64,000 nucleotides of DNA from Pyruvatibacter mobilis (GTDB lineage: Bacteria > Pseudomonadota > Alphaproteobacteria > CGMCC-115125): positions 1,033,501-1,097,500 of the forward strand of contig NZ_CP051630.1 of assembly GCF_012848855.1 (NCBI RefSeq), in the 5' to 3' direction. Below are positions 27,014-35,876 of the stretch, one piece after another. A program made the position numbers and the translations under genes. The stretch's first letter is position 1. The number at the start of each line of letters is the position of its first letter. The notes below the pieces were generated by a model that saw nothing but the letters and a program-made list of their open reading frames with translations, was not told the origin of the DNA and ran no database searches.

Positions 27014-27709
27014 TTGAAGCGTCTTGGCATTGTGTGCGGCGTCAAAGCCGAAGAGGCGGCGCTCGGCCCGCTTCTGGACGACGCGTCTGTAGTGGTCGCG
27101 GTCTCCGGTGCGTCGCCTGCCAGGGCTGAAGATCTCGCGCGTGAGCTGGTTGAGCAGCATGGCTGCACCGCGTTGCTCAGCTTTGGTGTGTCGGGCGCCA
27201 TCACGGAAACGCTCAAGCCGGGTGACGTGGCGCTCGCAAAGTCCATCGTCATGCATGACGGGGAGCGCATCGCGGCCGACAGGGTCTTCACCCCCTATCT
27301 CAGCGAAGCGGCCATCTGGGCAGACATCACGCTGCGCCATGTGGACATGGCCGAGGCGGGGGATGTCATTGCCGACGTCGCCGCCAAGAAAGAGCTTGGG
27401 CGGCGCACCGGCGCGCATGCAGTGGATATGGAGAGCGGGGCGGTGGCGCATGTAGCACGGCAGACGGGCGTGCCTTTCACGGCGCTGCGGACGATCTCCG
27501 ACGGGGTGGATCACGCCCTGCCGCATGCAGCGCTGGGTGCCATCGGGCCGGGCGGGGATGTCCGTGTGCTGACAACTGTGTTGCGGCTGATGGTCCGGCC
27601 GCAGGACCTGCCGGCGATGATGCGTCTCGCCGCCGGCAGTTCCAAAGGGTTCAAGAGCCTACGCGGCTGTGCCCGACACCTCGTCCCGGCCCTTCTTGGC
27701 GTCGTGTAG
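27014..27709 (+). CDS. hpnG: Adenosylhopane nucleoside phosphorylase HpnG
   Basis: A 231-residue purine-nucleoside phosphorylase superfamily protein, starting at TTG with AAAGGG upstream. VDMESGAVAHVARQ is the hallmark of MTA/SAH nucleosidase-like enzymes, with the catalytic environment around ALRTISDGVDHALP. HpnG removes adenine from adenosylhopane, giving ribosylhopane. The last 51 bases overlap the end of hpnH on the opposite strand, an unusual tail-to-tail arrangement for two enzymes of one pathway. Confidence 0.92.
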   Translation: MKRLGIVCGVKAEEAALGPLLDDASVVVAVSGASPARAEDLARELVEQHGCTALLSFGVSGAITETLKPGDVALAKSIVMHDGERIAADRVFTPYLSEAAIWADITLRHVDMAEAGDVIADVAAKKELGRRTGAHAVDMESGAVAHVARQTGVPFTALRTISDGVDHALPHAALGAIGPGGDVRVLTTVLRLMVRPQDLPAMMRLAAGSSKGFKSLRGCARHLVPALLGVV

Positions 27710-28840
27710 GTCCTTAAGGCGCTCTTCTTCTTCCATCTTCTTCTGCACCAGCTCGTCGTGGATGTATTTCGCACGGCGCTGGTTCGTCAGATCGATTTCA
27801 GGGGCGAAGTCACCCTTGGTCTTCGGCCCGCGCAAGGACACCATCAGGGTCTTCAGCGGGTGGGCGGCGGCATCGGCTGCAGCCGTCGGCTCATAGCCGC
27901 AATGGGCCATGCAATCGGCGCATTTTTCGTAATTGCCGGTGCCGTACTGATCCCACTCGGTCTCTTCCATCAGCTCCTTGAAGCTGGAGGCATAGCCCTC
28001 ATTGAGCAGGTAGCAGGGGCGCTGCCAGCCGAAGATGTTGCGGGTGGGCATGCCCCAGGGCGTGCACATGTATTGCTGGTTGCCGGCAAGGAAATCCAGG
28101 TAGAGGGACGAGTGATTGAGGTCCCACTTGGTCTTGCCTGCCTTCACACGCTCTTCGCCCATCCGGAACACGTCGCGGAACAGTTCCTTGGTGCGGCGGC
28201 GTTCCAGGAAGTGCTCCTGGTCCGGCGCACGCTCATAGGCATAGCCCGGCGATATGGTGATGGAGACACCCATATCCGTGCAGTAATCGAGATAGGCAGC
28301 CACCTGCTCGGCTGACATGTTGTCGAAAATCGTGGCGTTGACGTTGACTTGGAAGCCCGCGTCCTGCGCGGCCTTGATGGCCTTCACGGCGCGCTTGAAC
28401 ACTCCCTTCTGGTCCACGGCCTTGTCGTGTTCCTCCTCGAGGCCGTCCAGGTGGACGGAGAAGAAGAGGTAGGGCGACGGCTTGAAGAGATTGAGCTTCT
28501 TCTCAAGCAGCAGCGCGTTGGTGCAGAGAGACACGAACTTCTTGCGGGCCACGATGCCTTCGACGATCTCGCCGATCTCCTTGTGGATCAGCGGCTCACC
28601 GCCCGGAATGGCCACCACGGGGGCGCCGCATTCATCCACGGCGTCGAAGCATTCCTGCGGCGACAGGCGCTTGTTCAGGATGGCATCCGGATAATCGATC
28701 TTGCCGCAGCCGGGGCAGGCGAGGTTGCAGCGGAACAGCGGTTCCAGCATCAGGACAAGCGGGTAACGCTTTCGACCCAGCATGCGCTGCTTCATCACAT
28801 AGGCGCCAACCATGGCCATCTGTCTTACGGGTACGGACAC
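27659..28840 (-). CDS. hpnH: Adenosylhopane synthase HpnH (radical SAM)
   Basis: A 393-residue radical SAM protein. The cluster motif CNLACPGC binds a 4Fe-4S centre. IPGGEPLIHKEIGEIVEG and FFSVHLDGLEEEHDKAVD are core elements, and a C-terminal SPASM-like cysteine cluster (CADCMAHCGYEP) is visible. HpnH joins the 5'-deoxyadenosyl group of SAM to hopene, making adenosylhopane. The gene is minus strand, 65 bases downstream of ispH, so the two are probably co-transcribed. Confidence 0.95.
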   Translation of the reverse strand: MSVPVRQMAMVGAYVMKQRMLGRKRYPLVLMLEPLFRCNLACPGCGKIDYPDAILNKRLSPQECFDAVDECGAPVVAIPGGEPLIHKEIGEIVEGIVARKKFVSLCTNALLLEKKLNLFKPSPYLFFSVHLDGLEEEHDKAVDQKGVFKRAVKAIKAAQDAGFQVNVNATIFDNMSAEQVAAYLDYCTDMGVSITISPGYAYERAPDQEHFLERRRTKELFRDVFRMGEERVKAGKTKWDLNHSSLYLDFLAGNQQYMCTPWGMPTRNIFGWQRPCYLLNEGYASSFKELMEETEWDQYGTGNYEKCADCMAHCGYEPTAAADAAAHPLKTLMVSLRGPKTKGDFAPEIDLTNQRRAKYIHDELVQKKMEEEERLKDLHDAKKGRDEVSGTAA

Positions 28841-28905
28841 TTGCAGTCTCTCCTGGCTTAAAGCTCTTGCTGTTCAGGTCGCGGGCGAAGCGTGGTGTTT
28901 ACGCC

Positions 28906-29901
28906 TCAAGCGCCGGCGGCCTGACTTGGTTGCGGGTCGTCCAGCAATTCACGGGGCAGTTTGAAGGTCACGTTTTCGCGGATGACATTCAACGTCTTCA
29001 CGTCAACTTCGCACTGCCCACGCAGTCGTTCGATTACGCCCTGGACGAGGGTTTCGGGGGCGGAAGCCCCGGCCGTCAGGCCCACGCGGCCAGCGTCCTT
29101 CAGCCACTCCATATCCATCGCGTCGGCATCGGCGATCAGATAGCTCGGCACGCCGATATTTTCACCCAGTTCGCGCAGGCGGTTGGAGTTGGAGCTGTTC
29201 TTGGCGCCCACCACCAGAATCACATCCACATGCTTGGCCATTTCGGCCACGGCAGTCTGGCGGTTTTGTGTCGCATAGCAGATGTCGCGCACATCCGGGC
29301 CGACAATGGACGGGAATTTGCGCTTGAGGGCGTCGATCACGTCGCGGGTGTCATTCACCGAAAGGGTCGTCTGGGTCACGAAGGCGACCTTGTCCGGGTG
29401 GTCGAGGTTGAGGCCGTCCACGTCCTCCGGTTCGGAGATGACATGCACCTTGCCGGGGATGCGCCCAAGCGTGCCTTCGACTTCCGGGTGACCCAGATGG
29501 CCGATCATCACAACGTGGTAGCCCTTTTCCGCATAGCGGCGGCCTTCCCGGTGAACCTTGGTGACAAGCGGGCAGGTGGCGTCGATGGCCTTCAGGCCGC
29601 GTTCGCCGGCATGTTCTTCGACCCGCTCGGCTACCCCATGGGCGGAGAAAATGGTGACGGCGCCGGTCGGCACCTCGTCCACCTCTTCTACGAAAATCAC
29701 GCCGCGGGCCTTGAGGGTTTCGACCACGTGCTTGTTGTGGACGATTTCGTGGCGCACGTAGATCGGCGCACCGAAGCGATCCAGTGCGCGTTCCACCACG
29801 TCGATCGCCCGTTCCACGCCGGCGCAGAAACCGCGCGGCTCCGCCAGAACGACGGTCAGGCCCGGCTTGGTCCCGGGTGAAGTCATCTCAGTGGTTGTCA
29901 T
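28906..29901 (-). CDS. ispH: 4-hydroxy-3-methylbut-2-enyl diphosphate reductase
   Basis: A 331-residue IspH, the last enzyme of the MEP isoprenoid pathway, making IPP and DMAPP. The three cluster cysteines are seen in [23 protein letters not shown] and [23 protein letters not shown] and the catalytic [10 protein letters not shown] are also present. The ATG at 29901 is preceded by GGCGGGG and gives the family length. A start 75 bases upstream adds an unconserved tail. It heads the minus-strand ispH-hpnH unit and is divergent from ispG. Confidence 0.95.
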   Translation of the reverse strand: MTTTEMTSPGTKPGLTVVLAEPRGFCAGVERAIDVVERALDRFGAPIYVRHEIVHNKHVVETLKARGVIFVEEVDEVPTGAVTIFSAHGVAERVEEHAGERGLKAIDATCPLVTKVHREGRRYAEKGYHVVMIGHLGHPEVEGTLGRIPGKVHVISEPEDVDGLNLDHPDKVAFVTQTTLSVNDTRDVIDALKRKFPSIVGPDVRDICYATQNRQTAVAEMAKHVDVILVVGAKNSSNSNRLRELGENIGVPSYLIADADAMDMEWLKDAGRVGLTAGASAPETLVQGVIERLRGQCEVDVKTLNVIRENVTFKLPRELLDDPQPSQAAGA

Positions 29902-30075
29902 TGCCCCGCCGTTCGAAAATAGGCCCCGTTTATCCGTGGACGGCCTGTCAAACAGGCCGCTGCGCAAAGCCCCCAAAGTGTGGGGTGTTGCCAGTGCTGG
30001 TGCAAGTCAGCATCAGTCAAAAAGCGTAGAAAATGAAAGCCTTAACCACACCTGTTGCGGGGTCTTCTGTCATGA

Positions 30076-30095
30076 GCGTTGCTCATTGGCAACGC
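30076..30095. promoter_or_regulatory. Hairpin/operator candidate in the ispH-ispG interval
   Basis: GCGTTGC (30076-30082) and GCAACGC (30089-30095) form a perfect 7-bp inverted repeat with a 6-base centre. An overlapping GAGC-gtt-GCTC palindrome is at 30074-30084. It lies near the middle of the 324-base divergent region between the last two MEP-pathway genes, so a shared regulator is possible. Confidence 0.35.
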
Positions 30096-30151
30096 CTGTT
30101 TGAATCACAGTTTCGCCAAGAAAAGTTGATTTGTGGCCTGTCACTCAGGCA

Positions 30152-30180
30152 CTGACCATATTACTTTGCGGGCGTATAAA
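30152..30180 (+). promoter_or_regulatory. ispG: Promoter candidate for ispG-ispA-dxs
   Basis: CTGACC (30152-30157), a 17-base spacer and TATAAA (30175-30180) give a sigma-70-like promoter. Its start site would fall some 40 bases before the ispG ATG. The remainder of the interval back to ispH is plain, apart from the palindrome at 30074-30095. Confidence 0.5.
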
Positions 30181-30225
30181 ACCGCCGCTTTGTTGACGAG
30201 ATGACGCGAAGCGGGGATATGCATC

Positions 30226-31440
30226 ATGAGGCCGCCGACGCGGCGTCATTTCGGGATCCAATCTGGAGCGGCAGCTTTGAGCAGCGTTCGACCCTATCGC
30301 GACATTTACCGGCGAGAATGCCGGCAGATCCACGTGGGCAATGTGCCCGTGGGGGGCGGTGCACCCATCACCGTCCAGTCGATGACCAATACGCTGACGC
30401 ATGACGTCAACGCGACGATGAACCAGATCCGCGCGCTTGAAGAGGCTGGCGCGGACATCGTGCGTGTGTCGTGTCCGGACGAAGAATCGACGGCTGCGCT
30501 TAAAGAGATCGTGCGCCAGTCCAACGTGCCGATCGTTGCGGACATCCATTTCCACTACAAGCGTGCGATCGAGGCTGCCGAGGCGGGGGCCGCGTGCCTG
30601 CGCATCAATCCTGGCAATATCGGCAATGCGGACCGTGTGCGCGAAGTGGTGCAGGCTGCCAAGGACCATGGCTGTGCCATGCGCATCGGCGTGAATGCGG
30701 GCTCGCTTGAACGGGACCTGCTGGAGAAGTATGGCGAGCCCTGCCCGGAAGCGATGGTGGAAAGCGCGCTCGACCATGCGCGTATCCTTGAAGACAACGA
30801 CTTCTTTGAATTCAAGATCTCGGTGAAGGCATCAGACATCTTCCTCGCGGTTGCCGCCTATCAGGGCTTGGCTGAAGCGTGTGACTACCCGCTGCATCTC
30901 GGGATCACCGAGGCCGGCGGCCTGATGTCCGGCACCATCAAGTCGTCCATCGGGATGGGCATGCTGCTGTGGTCGGGGATTGGCGACACCATCCGCGTGT
31001 CCCTGTCTGCTGATCCGGTGGAAGAAATCAAGGTTGGGTACGACATTCTTAAGTCGCTCAATCTGCGCCATCGTGGGGTGAACATCATTTCCTGCCCGTC
31101 CTGCGCGCGACAGGGCTTTGAGGTCATCAAGACCGTCGAAACGCTGGAGAAGCGGCTGGCGCATATTTCTACACCGATGACCCTGTCGATCATCGGCTGC
31201 GTGGTGAATGGGCCGGGTGAGGCCATGATGACCGATGTGGGGTTCACCGGCGGTGGCTCCGGCAAGAATACAGGCATGGTCTATGTGTCCGGGGTGGCGG
31301 ACCACAAGATCGAGAATGACGGCATGGTCGACCACCTGGTCGAACTCGTCGAGAAGAAAGCGGAAGAGATCGAGGCGGCCCGCGCAGCGGAAGAAGCCGC
31401 ATCGGAAGCCGCTGATACCCGCGTCAGCGCGGCAGAGTAG
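30226..31440 (+). CDS. ispG: 4-hydroxy-3-methylbut-2-en-1-yl diphosphate synthase
   Basis: IspG (GcpE), 404 residues from the ATG used, or 387 from an in-frame TTG at 30277. The TTG has GGAG eight bases ahead and gives the usual alphaproteobacterial beginning ([12 protein letters not shown]). Cluster cysteines are in [10 protein letters not shown] and [25 protein letters not shown] and RINPGNIG are core barrel segments. It performs the penultimate MEP step using a 4Fe-4S cluster. The Ala/Glu-rich tail is unconserved. ispA starts 10 bases downstream. Confidence 0.95.
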   Translation: MRPPTRRHFGIQSGAAALSSVRPYRDIYRRECRQIHVGNVPVGGGAPITVQSMTNTLTHDVNATMNQIRALEEAGADIVRVSCPDEESTAALKEIVRQSNVPIVADIHFHYKRAIEAAEAGAACLRINPGNIGNADRVREVVQAAKDHGCAMRIGVNAGSLERDLLEKYGEPCPEAMVESALDHARILEDNDFFEFKISVKASDIFLAVAAYQGLAEACDYPLHLGITEAGGLMSGTIKSSIGMGMLLWSGIGDTIRVSLSADPVEEIKVGYDILKSLNLRHRGVNIISCPSCARQGFEVIKTVETLEKRLAHISTPMTLSIIGCVVNGPGEAMMTDVGFTGGGSGKNTGMVYVSGVADHKIENDGMVDHLVELVEKKAEEIEAARAAEEAASEAADTRVSAAE

Positions 31441-31450
31441 GGGGAGCACC

Positions 31451-32410
31451 TTGGGTAGTGAAGCAGCGGCGCCGGCGTCCGTAGCACAGGGCGCAGGCGA
31501 TGCGCAGTCCGGTATGGCGCATGCACGGTCAGATGACCTGATCGCGCAGATGACGCGATCGGCAGATGCTGTTACGCGCGAACTCGACCGGCTGATCCCT
31601 GCCGTCACCGGACCGCGCGGTCCGGTGGTCGAGGCCATGCGCTATTCGGCTCTGTCCGGCGGCAAGCGGCTGCGGCCCTTTCTGGTGCTGGAGAGCGCCG
31701 GGCTGTTTGGTGTGCCTGATGCGCAGGCCCTGCGTGTCGGCAGTGCCGTTGAAATGGTGCACTGCTACTCTCTCATCCACGACGATCTTCCGGCGATGGA
31801 CGACAGCGATACACGGCGTGGCCGTCCGGCCGTCCACAAGGCGTTCGACGAGGCAATCGCCATTCTGGCTGGCGACGCACTTCTGACCCAGGCATTCGAG
31901 GTTCTGGGCAGCTTCGAGACCTCCCGTGACGCCTCCGTGCGTGCGGCGCTGGTTGTCGAGCTTGCCAAGGCATCCGGTGCTGCCGGTATGGTCGGCGGGC
32001 AGATGATCGATATCTCGCCCGCGCGGGAGTCCATGGGCTTTGATGAAATTGCCGAGCTTGAGGCTCTGAAGACCGGCGAGTTGATCCGCTTTTCCTGCGT
32101 TGCCGGGCCGATCCTTGCCAATGCGGCTGAAGGAGAGCGTCAGGCACTGGCGGCCTATGCAGCGGATCTCGGTCTTGCCTTTCAGGTGGCCGACGACATC
32201 CTTGATGTGACAGGAACAGAAGAAGAGGTGGGCAAGCCTGTCGGTCAGGACGACGGCCTTACCACCTTCGTTACGCTCCTTGGCCTTGAGGGAGCGCGCA
32301 AGAAGGCCGATGAACTGGTGGAGAGCGCGTGCGCGCATCTGGCACCATTTGGAGCCAGTGCGGACACGCTGCGTGCTGTGGCACGCTTTGTTGTCGAGCG
32401 TAATCAGTAA
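31451..32410 (+). CDS. ispA: Farnesyl diphosphate synthase (IspA)
   Basis: A 320-residue short-chain trans-prenyl transferase. The first aspartate-rich motif is DDLPAMDD with RRGRPAVH after it, and the second is DDILD. The GGKRLRP substrate motif is present. The start is TTG at 31451, supported by a GGGGAG ribosome site just after the ispG stop. An ATG at 31514 would leave a poorer context. It supplies farnesyl diphosphate to HpnD. It sits between ispG and dxs in one plus-strand unit. Confidence 0.9.
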   Translation: MGSEAAAPASVAQGAGDAQSGMAHARSDDLIAQMTRSADAVTRELDRLIPAVTGPRGPVVEAMRYSALSGGKRLRPFLVLESAGLFGVPDAQALRVGSAVEMVHCYSLIHDDLPAMDDSDTRRGRPAVHKAFDEAIAILAGDALLTQAFEVLGSFETSRDASVRAALVVELAKASGAAGMVGGQMIDISPARESMGFDEIAELEALKTGELIRFSCVAGPILANAAEGERQALAAYAADLGLAFQVADDILDVTGTEEEVGKPVGQDDGLTTFVTLLGLEGARKKADELVESACAHLAPFGASADTLRAVARFVVERNQ

Positions 32411-32447
32411 TCCGGCAGATCATCTGCACGTGATGGAGAATATGAGA

Positions 32448-34343
32448 ATGGCCGAAGGTCACACCCCTGCTAAGCCGACCGAATTTCTGAGCCGCATCGA
32501 CATGCCGGCCGACCTGCGCCAGATCGCGCAGGAAGATCTGGGCCATGTGGCGGAAGAAGTCCGGCAGGCGGTTATCGAGGCGGTGTCTCAGACCGGCGGC
32601 CATCTCGGGGCAGGGCTCGGCGTGGTCGAACTGACCGTGGCGCTGCACTACGTGTTCAACACGCCCGACGACAAGCTGATCTGGGATGTGAGCCACCAGT
32701 GCTACCCGCACAAGACATTGACTGGCCGCAAGGGCCGCCTCAACACCCTGCGTACGGGCGGTGGTCTGTCAGGCTTCACTTCACGGGCGGAAAGCGAGTT
32801 CGATCCGTTTGGCGCGGCCCATTCGTCCACGGCGATTTCTGCCGGGCTCGGCTTTGCTGCCGGTCGTGATTTCATGAAGCGCGACAATCAGGTGGTGGCG
32901 ATTGTCGGTGACGGCGCCATGTCCGCCGGCATGGCCTTCGAAGGTCTCAACAATGTCGGGTCTGAGAAGCGCCGCATGGTGATCATTCTCAATGACAACC
33001 ACATGTCGATCGCGCCTCCGGCCGGTGCTCTGTCCGAATATCTGACGGAGCTGCGCGCTTTTATGCCGGATGAGGCAACGCGCGATGCCGGTATCGCCAA
33101 GGAAGGCCTGCCCAGCTTTGTTGACCGTCCGACCATGTTCGATGATCTCGGGGTCCCCTATGCCGGTCCGTTCGATGGGCATGACGTTGATGAAATGGTT
33201 CGTGTGCTGACGGCTGCGCGGGATCACGATGGTCCGATCCTGCTGCATGTCATCACCCGCAAGGGCAAGGGGTATGCTCCCGCTGAAGCCTCTGCTGATT
33301 GCTATCACGGTGTGTCCAAGTTCAATGTGGCCGATGGCAAGCAGGACAAGGCAGCCCCCAAGGCACCGAACTACGCCAAGGTTTTTGCCGGGACGCTGAT
33401 CGACCTCGCAAAGGAAGACGAGCGCATTGTCGCCGTCTCTCCGGCCATGCCGGACGGGTCGGGCCTTACGCAATTCGGTGAGATCTATCCGGACCGGCAT
33501 TTCGACGTTGCGATTGCAGAGCAGCATTGCGTCACCTTCTGCGCCGGCATGGCGGCGGAAGGTATGCGCCCGTTTGCAGCGGTCTATTCCACCTTCCTGC
33601 AGCGCGGATACGACCAGGTCATCCACGATGTGGCGATCCAGAAGCTTCCAGTCCGCTTCGCTATCGACCGGGCAGGCATGGTGGGCGCCGACGGCGTGAC
33701 CCATCAGGGCGCCTATGACATTGCCTATCTCGCCTGTGTGCCCAACATGGTGCTGATGGCCTCCGGCAACGAAGCTGAACTCGTGGACATGGTCACGACG
33801 GCGGCTGCGTTCGATGAGGGCCCCATCGCCCTGCGGTATCCGCGTGGCGAAGGTGCCGGCGTCGATATGCCGGAGAAGGGCCGGGTGCTGGAAATCGGCA
33901 AGGGCGAAGTCCTGCGTGAAGGCAGCAAGGTGGCCATTCTCAGCTATGGCTCCCGCCGCCACGACGCACTGGCGGCAGCCGACAAGCTCGCGGCCATGGG
34001 CCTGTCCACCACCGTGGCCGATGCCCGCTTCGCCAAGCCGATGGACGATGATCTGGTGCGCGATCTCGCCACCAATCATGAGTTGCTAGTGACGGTCGAA
34101 GAAGGTTCGATCGGCGGCTTCTCGGCACTGGTGTTCGACAGCCTCGTGCGCCAGAAGCTCGACCAGGGGCACGCCCGCCTGGTGCCGGTGTTCATGCCGG
34201 ATATCTTCATTGATCACGACAAGCCGGCTGTGCAGGTGACGGCGGCAGGCCTTGATGCCGCGGGCATCGTGGCGCGGGTTCTGGATGCGTTGGGCATGGA
34301 CGCCCAGCGCGCCATGGCCGCGGCTGCGGCTGGCGCTGAATAG
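32448..34343 (+). CDS. dxs: 1-deoxy-D-xylulose-5-phosphate synthase
   Basis: A 631-residue thiamine-diphosphate transketolase-like enzyme, the entry step of the MEP pathway. The ThDP motif is [42 protein letters not shown] and the central [14 protein letters not shown] region match Dxs. GGAG 9 bases before the ATG at 32448 decides that start among three close ATGs. With ispG, ispA and ispH it makes this locus a nearly self-contained C5-to-C30 supply line for hopanoids. The next gene converges 8 bases away with no visible terminator. Confidence 0.96.
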   Translation: MAEGHTPAKPTEFLSRIDMPADLRQIAQEDLGHVAEEVRQAVIEAVSQTGGHLGAGLGVVELTVALHYVFNTPDDKLIWDVSHQCYPHKTLTGRKGRLNTLRTGGGLSGFTSRAESEFDPFGAAHSSTAISAGLGFAAGRDFMKRDNQVVAIVGDGAMSAGMAFEGLNNVGSEKRRMVIILNDNHMSIAPPAGALSEYLTELRAFMPDEATRDAGIAKEGLPSFVDRPTMFDDLGVPYAGPFDGHDVDEMVRVLTAARDHDGPILLHVITRKGKGYAPAEASADCYHGVSKFNVADGKQDKAAPKAPNYAKVFAGTLIDLAKEDERIVAVSPAMPDGSGLTQFGEIYPDRHFDVAIAEQHCVTFCAGMAAEGMRPFAAVYSTFLQRGYDQVIHDVAIQKLPVRFAIDRAGMVGADGVTHQGAYDIAYLACVPNMVLMASGNEAELVDMVTTAAAFDEGPIALRYPRGEGAGVDMPEKGRVLEIGKGEVLREGSKVAILSYGSRRHDALAAADKLAAMGLSTTVADARFAKPMDDDLVRDLATNHELLVTVEEGSIGGFSALVFDSLVRQKLDQGHARLVPVFMPDIFIDHDKPAVQVTAAGLDAAGIVARVLDALGMDAQRAMAAAAAGAE

Positions 34344-34351
34344 GCGCTGCT

Positions 34352-35677
34352 CTACTTCAGCTTGAAAGGCAGGTCCTTGCTGGTGCAGCGGACCATGTTG
34401 CCGGGCAGGTCTTCCGGCATGCCGACACCTGTGCCGGTGAGGAACGTGATGCCTGCATTCACAGCCATGTCGATTTCGGCATGGTTGTGGAGTTGAACGG
34501 CCGCCGGCAGCTTTTTCATCTTGTGAACAGCCTGCGTAAAGGTGGGCAGGTTCTGCAGAAGACGCGTCCGCAGTGGGCCGGGCTTGGGCAGGAACAGGGC
34601 GACGGCGGACACACCGGGGCAGGCCGCAAGCCGCATGGTGGCTGCGTTCCAGTTCTCAATGCTCAGAACGATGTTGCGGCTATAGGGTTTGATCTGGCTG
34701 ATGCGGTCAGCCAGCAGGCTTGTGCCCATGTCTTCCGGTGTTCCCAGAATCTCCACTGTGAAGATTTTGCGCAGATCCTCCGGGATCTCACGAAGGGCGT
34801 CGATCACGGTTTCGCGGCCTGCCTGCGTGGACAGGCTTGTGAAATGAACGGGCAGAAGCACGAGAAGCGCAAATTTGTTCTGAAACAGTTCCTGAAGAAT
34901 CTCCGTGGTCTGACGAATGACCTGGGCGTCGAGTTCGGCAAGGGCAGCATGGTTGCCGCCTGATATCTCGGCAATGCAGTCCTGGAACTGCCCGTTCTCC
35001 AGTGCTCGCCAGTCCCCTGCGGTAAAAGTCGACAGCACTTTGCGGGTCGCGTCCCACGTCGGCACGAAGTTCAAGTCGAGCTCCAACGCCTCGTCCACCA
35101 TGTTCGACATGGAGACCCAGTTGCGCTGGCTTTTCGCTTTTTGATTGATCGGCACAAGACTGATGCCGGATTTTGCTTTCGGTCGGTCCTCGAGCTTGAT
35201 CTCGGTCAGCTTTGCCGTTGGCTCTTTCGGGGTTGCTGTGATTTCGAACCGCCGCGGTTCCCGGCTGCCGTCGGTGACGATCTCGGTGACCTCAGCTTTC
35301 ACCATGATGTCGCCGTACTCTTCCTGACCGAAGAACATCTTGGCGAGTGTCGTACACCCCTGTTGAATCAGGGTCTGAGCCTTGTCGATATCCATGGAAC
35401 CGACGATGACAACATATGTCTCTTCACCGATCCGGAAGAGCTTGTCGCCCGAGCCCAGCAATTTGCCGATGACGGTCTGCACGGCAAGATGAACCCGGCG
35501 CTGTACGCGGGTGAACTCAGCATCGCCGATCTTGTCGCGAATGTGGGTAAGCGACAGGATCGCGAGCTTCGCGGATGCACCCTGACCGCCTGCCATGACG
35601 TCTGCGAGGGCGCGTTCCCACTCTTCTGAGGCCTGAGGTTTCGGAGGTGTTGGTGTGGCTGCCTGTTGGGGGTGCAT
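34352..35677 (-). CDS. Degenerate GGDEF-EAL-like protein (first of two paralogues)
   Basis: A 441-residue soluble protein. Residues 35-130 follow the GGDEF pattern (AKLAILSLTHIRDKIGD, then LGSGDKLFRIGEETYVVIV), but the active-site GG[D/E]EF is replaced by GEETY (84-88). From about 200 the order FVPTWD...VLST, LAELDAQVIRQT, LLVLLPVHF follows an EAL domain, but the EAL motif and the metal ligands are absent. It therefore probably binds a partner or nucleotide without making or breaking cyclic di-GMP. It is about 200 bases downstream of its paralogue. AGGT lies 5 bases before the ATG. I do not recognise a named family. Confidence 0.7.
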   Translation of the reverse strand: MHPQQAATPTPPKPQASEEWERALADVMAGGQGASAKLAILSLTHIRDKIGDAEFTRVQRRVHLAVQTVIGKLLGSGDKLFRIGEETYVVIVGSMDIDKAQTLIQQGCTTLAKMFFGQEEYGDIMVKAEVTEIVTDGSREPRRFEITATPKEPTAKLTEIKLEDRPKAKSGISLVPINQKAKSQRNWVSMSNMVDEALELDLNFVPTWDATRKVLSTFTAGDWRALENGQFQDCIAEISGGNHAALAELDAQVIRQTTEILQELFQNKFALLVLLPVHFTSLSTQAGRETVIDALREIPEDLRKIFTVEILGTPEDMGTSLLADRISQIKPYSRNIVLSIENWNAATMRLAACPGVSAVALFLPKPGPLRTRLLQNLPTFTQAVHKMKKLPAAVQLHNHAEIDMAVNAGITFLTGTGVGMPEDLPGNMVRCTSKDLPFKLK

Positions 35678-35876
35678 GGATTACCTGTTTCTCTCGGCTT
35701 TGCCGCCTGTAATGAGACCTTGCACCAAATGGGGTTAACAAGCTTTTACACCCAATGCGTGTGAAGTTTGGGATCATTCCATCTGTTCATGCACCGGTGG
35801 TACGGCTGCTGCAGCCCATGGTTGCGGTCCGCGTATCGGGAGATACGCTTTCGATATCCGGAGATTTCCCGGTGGA

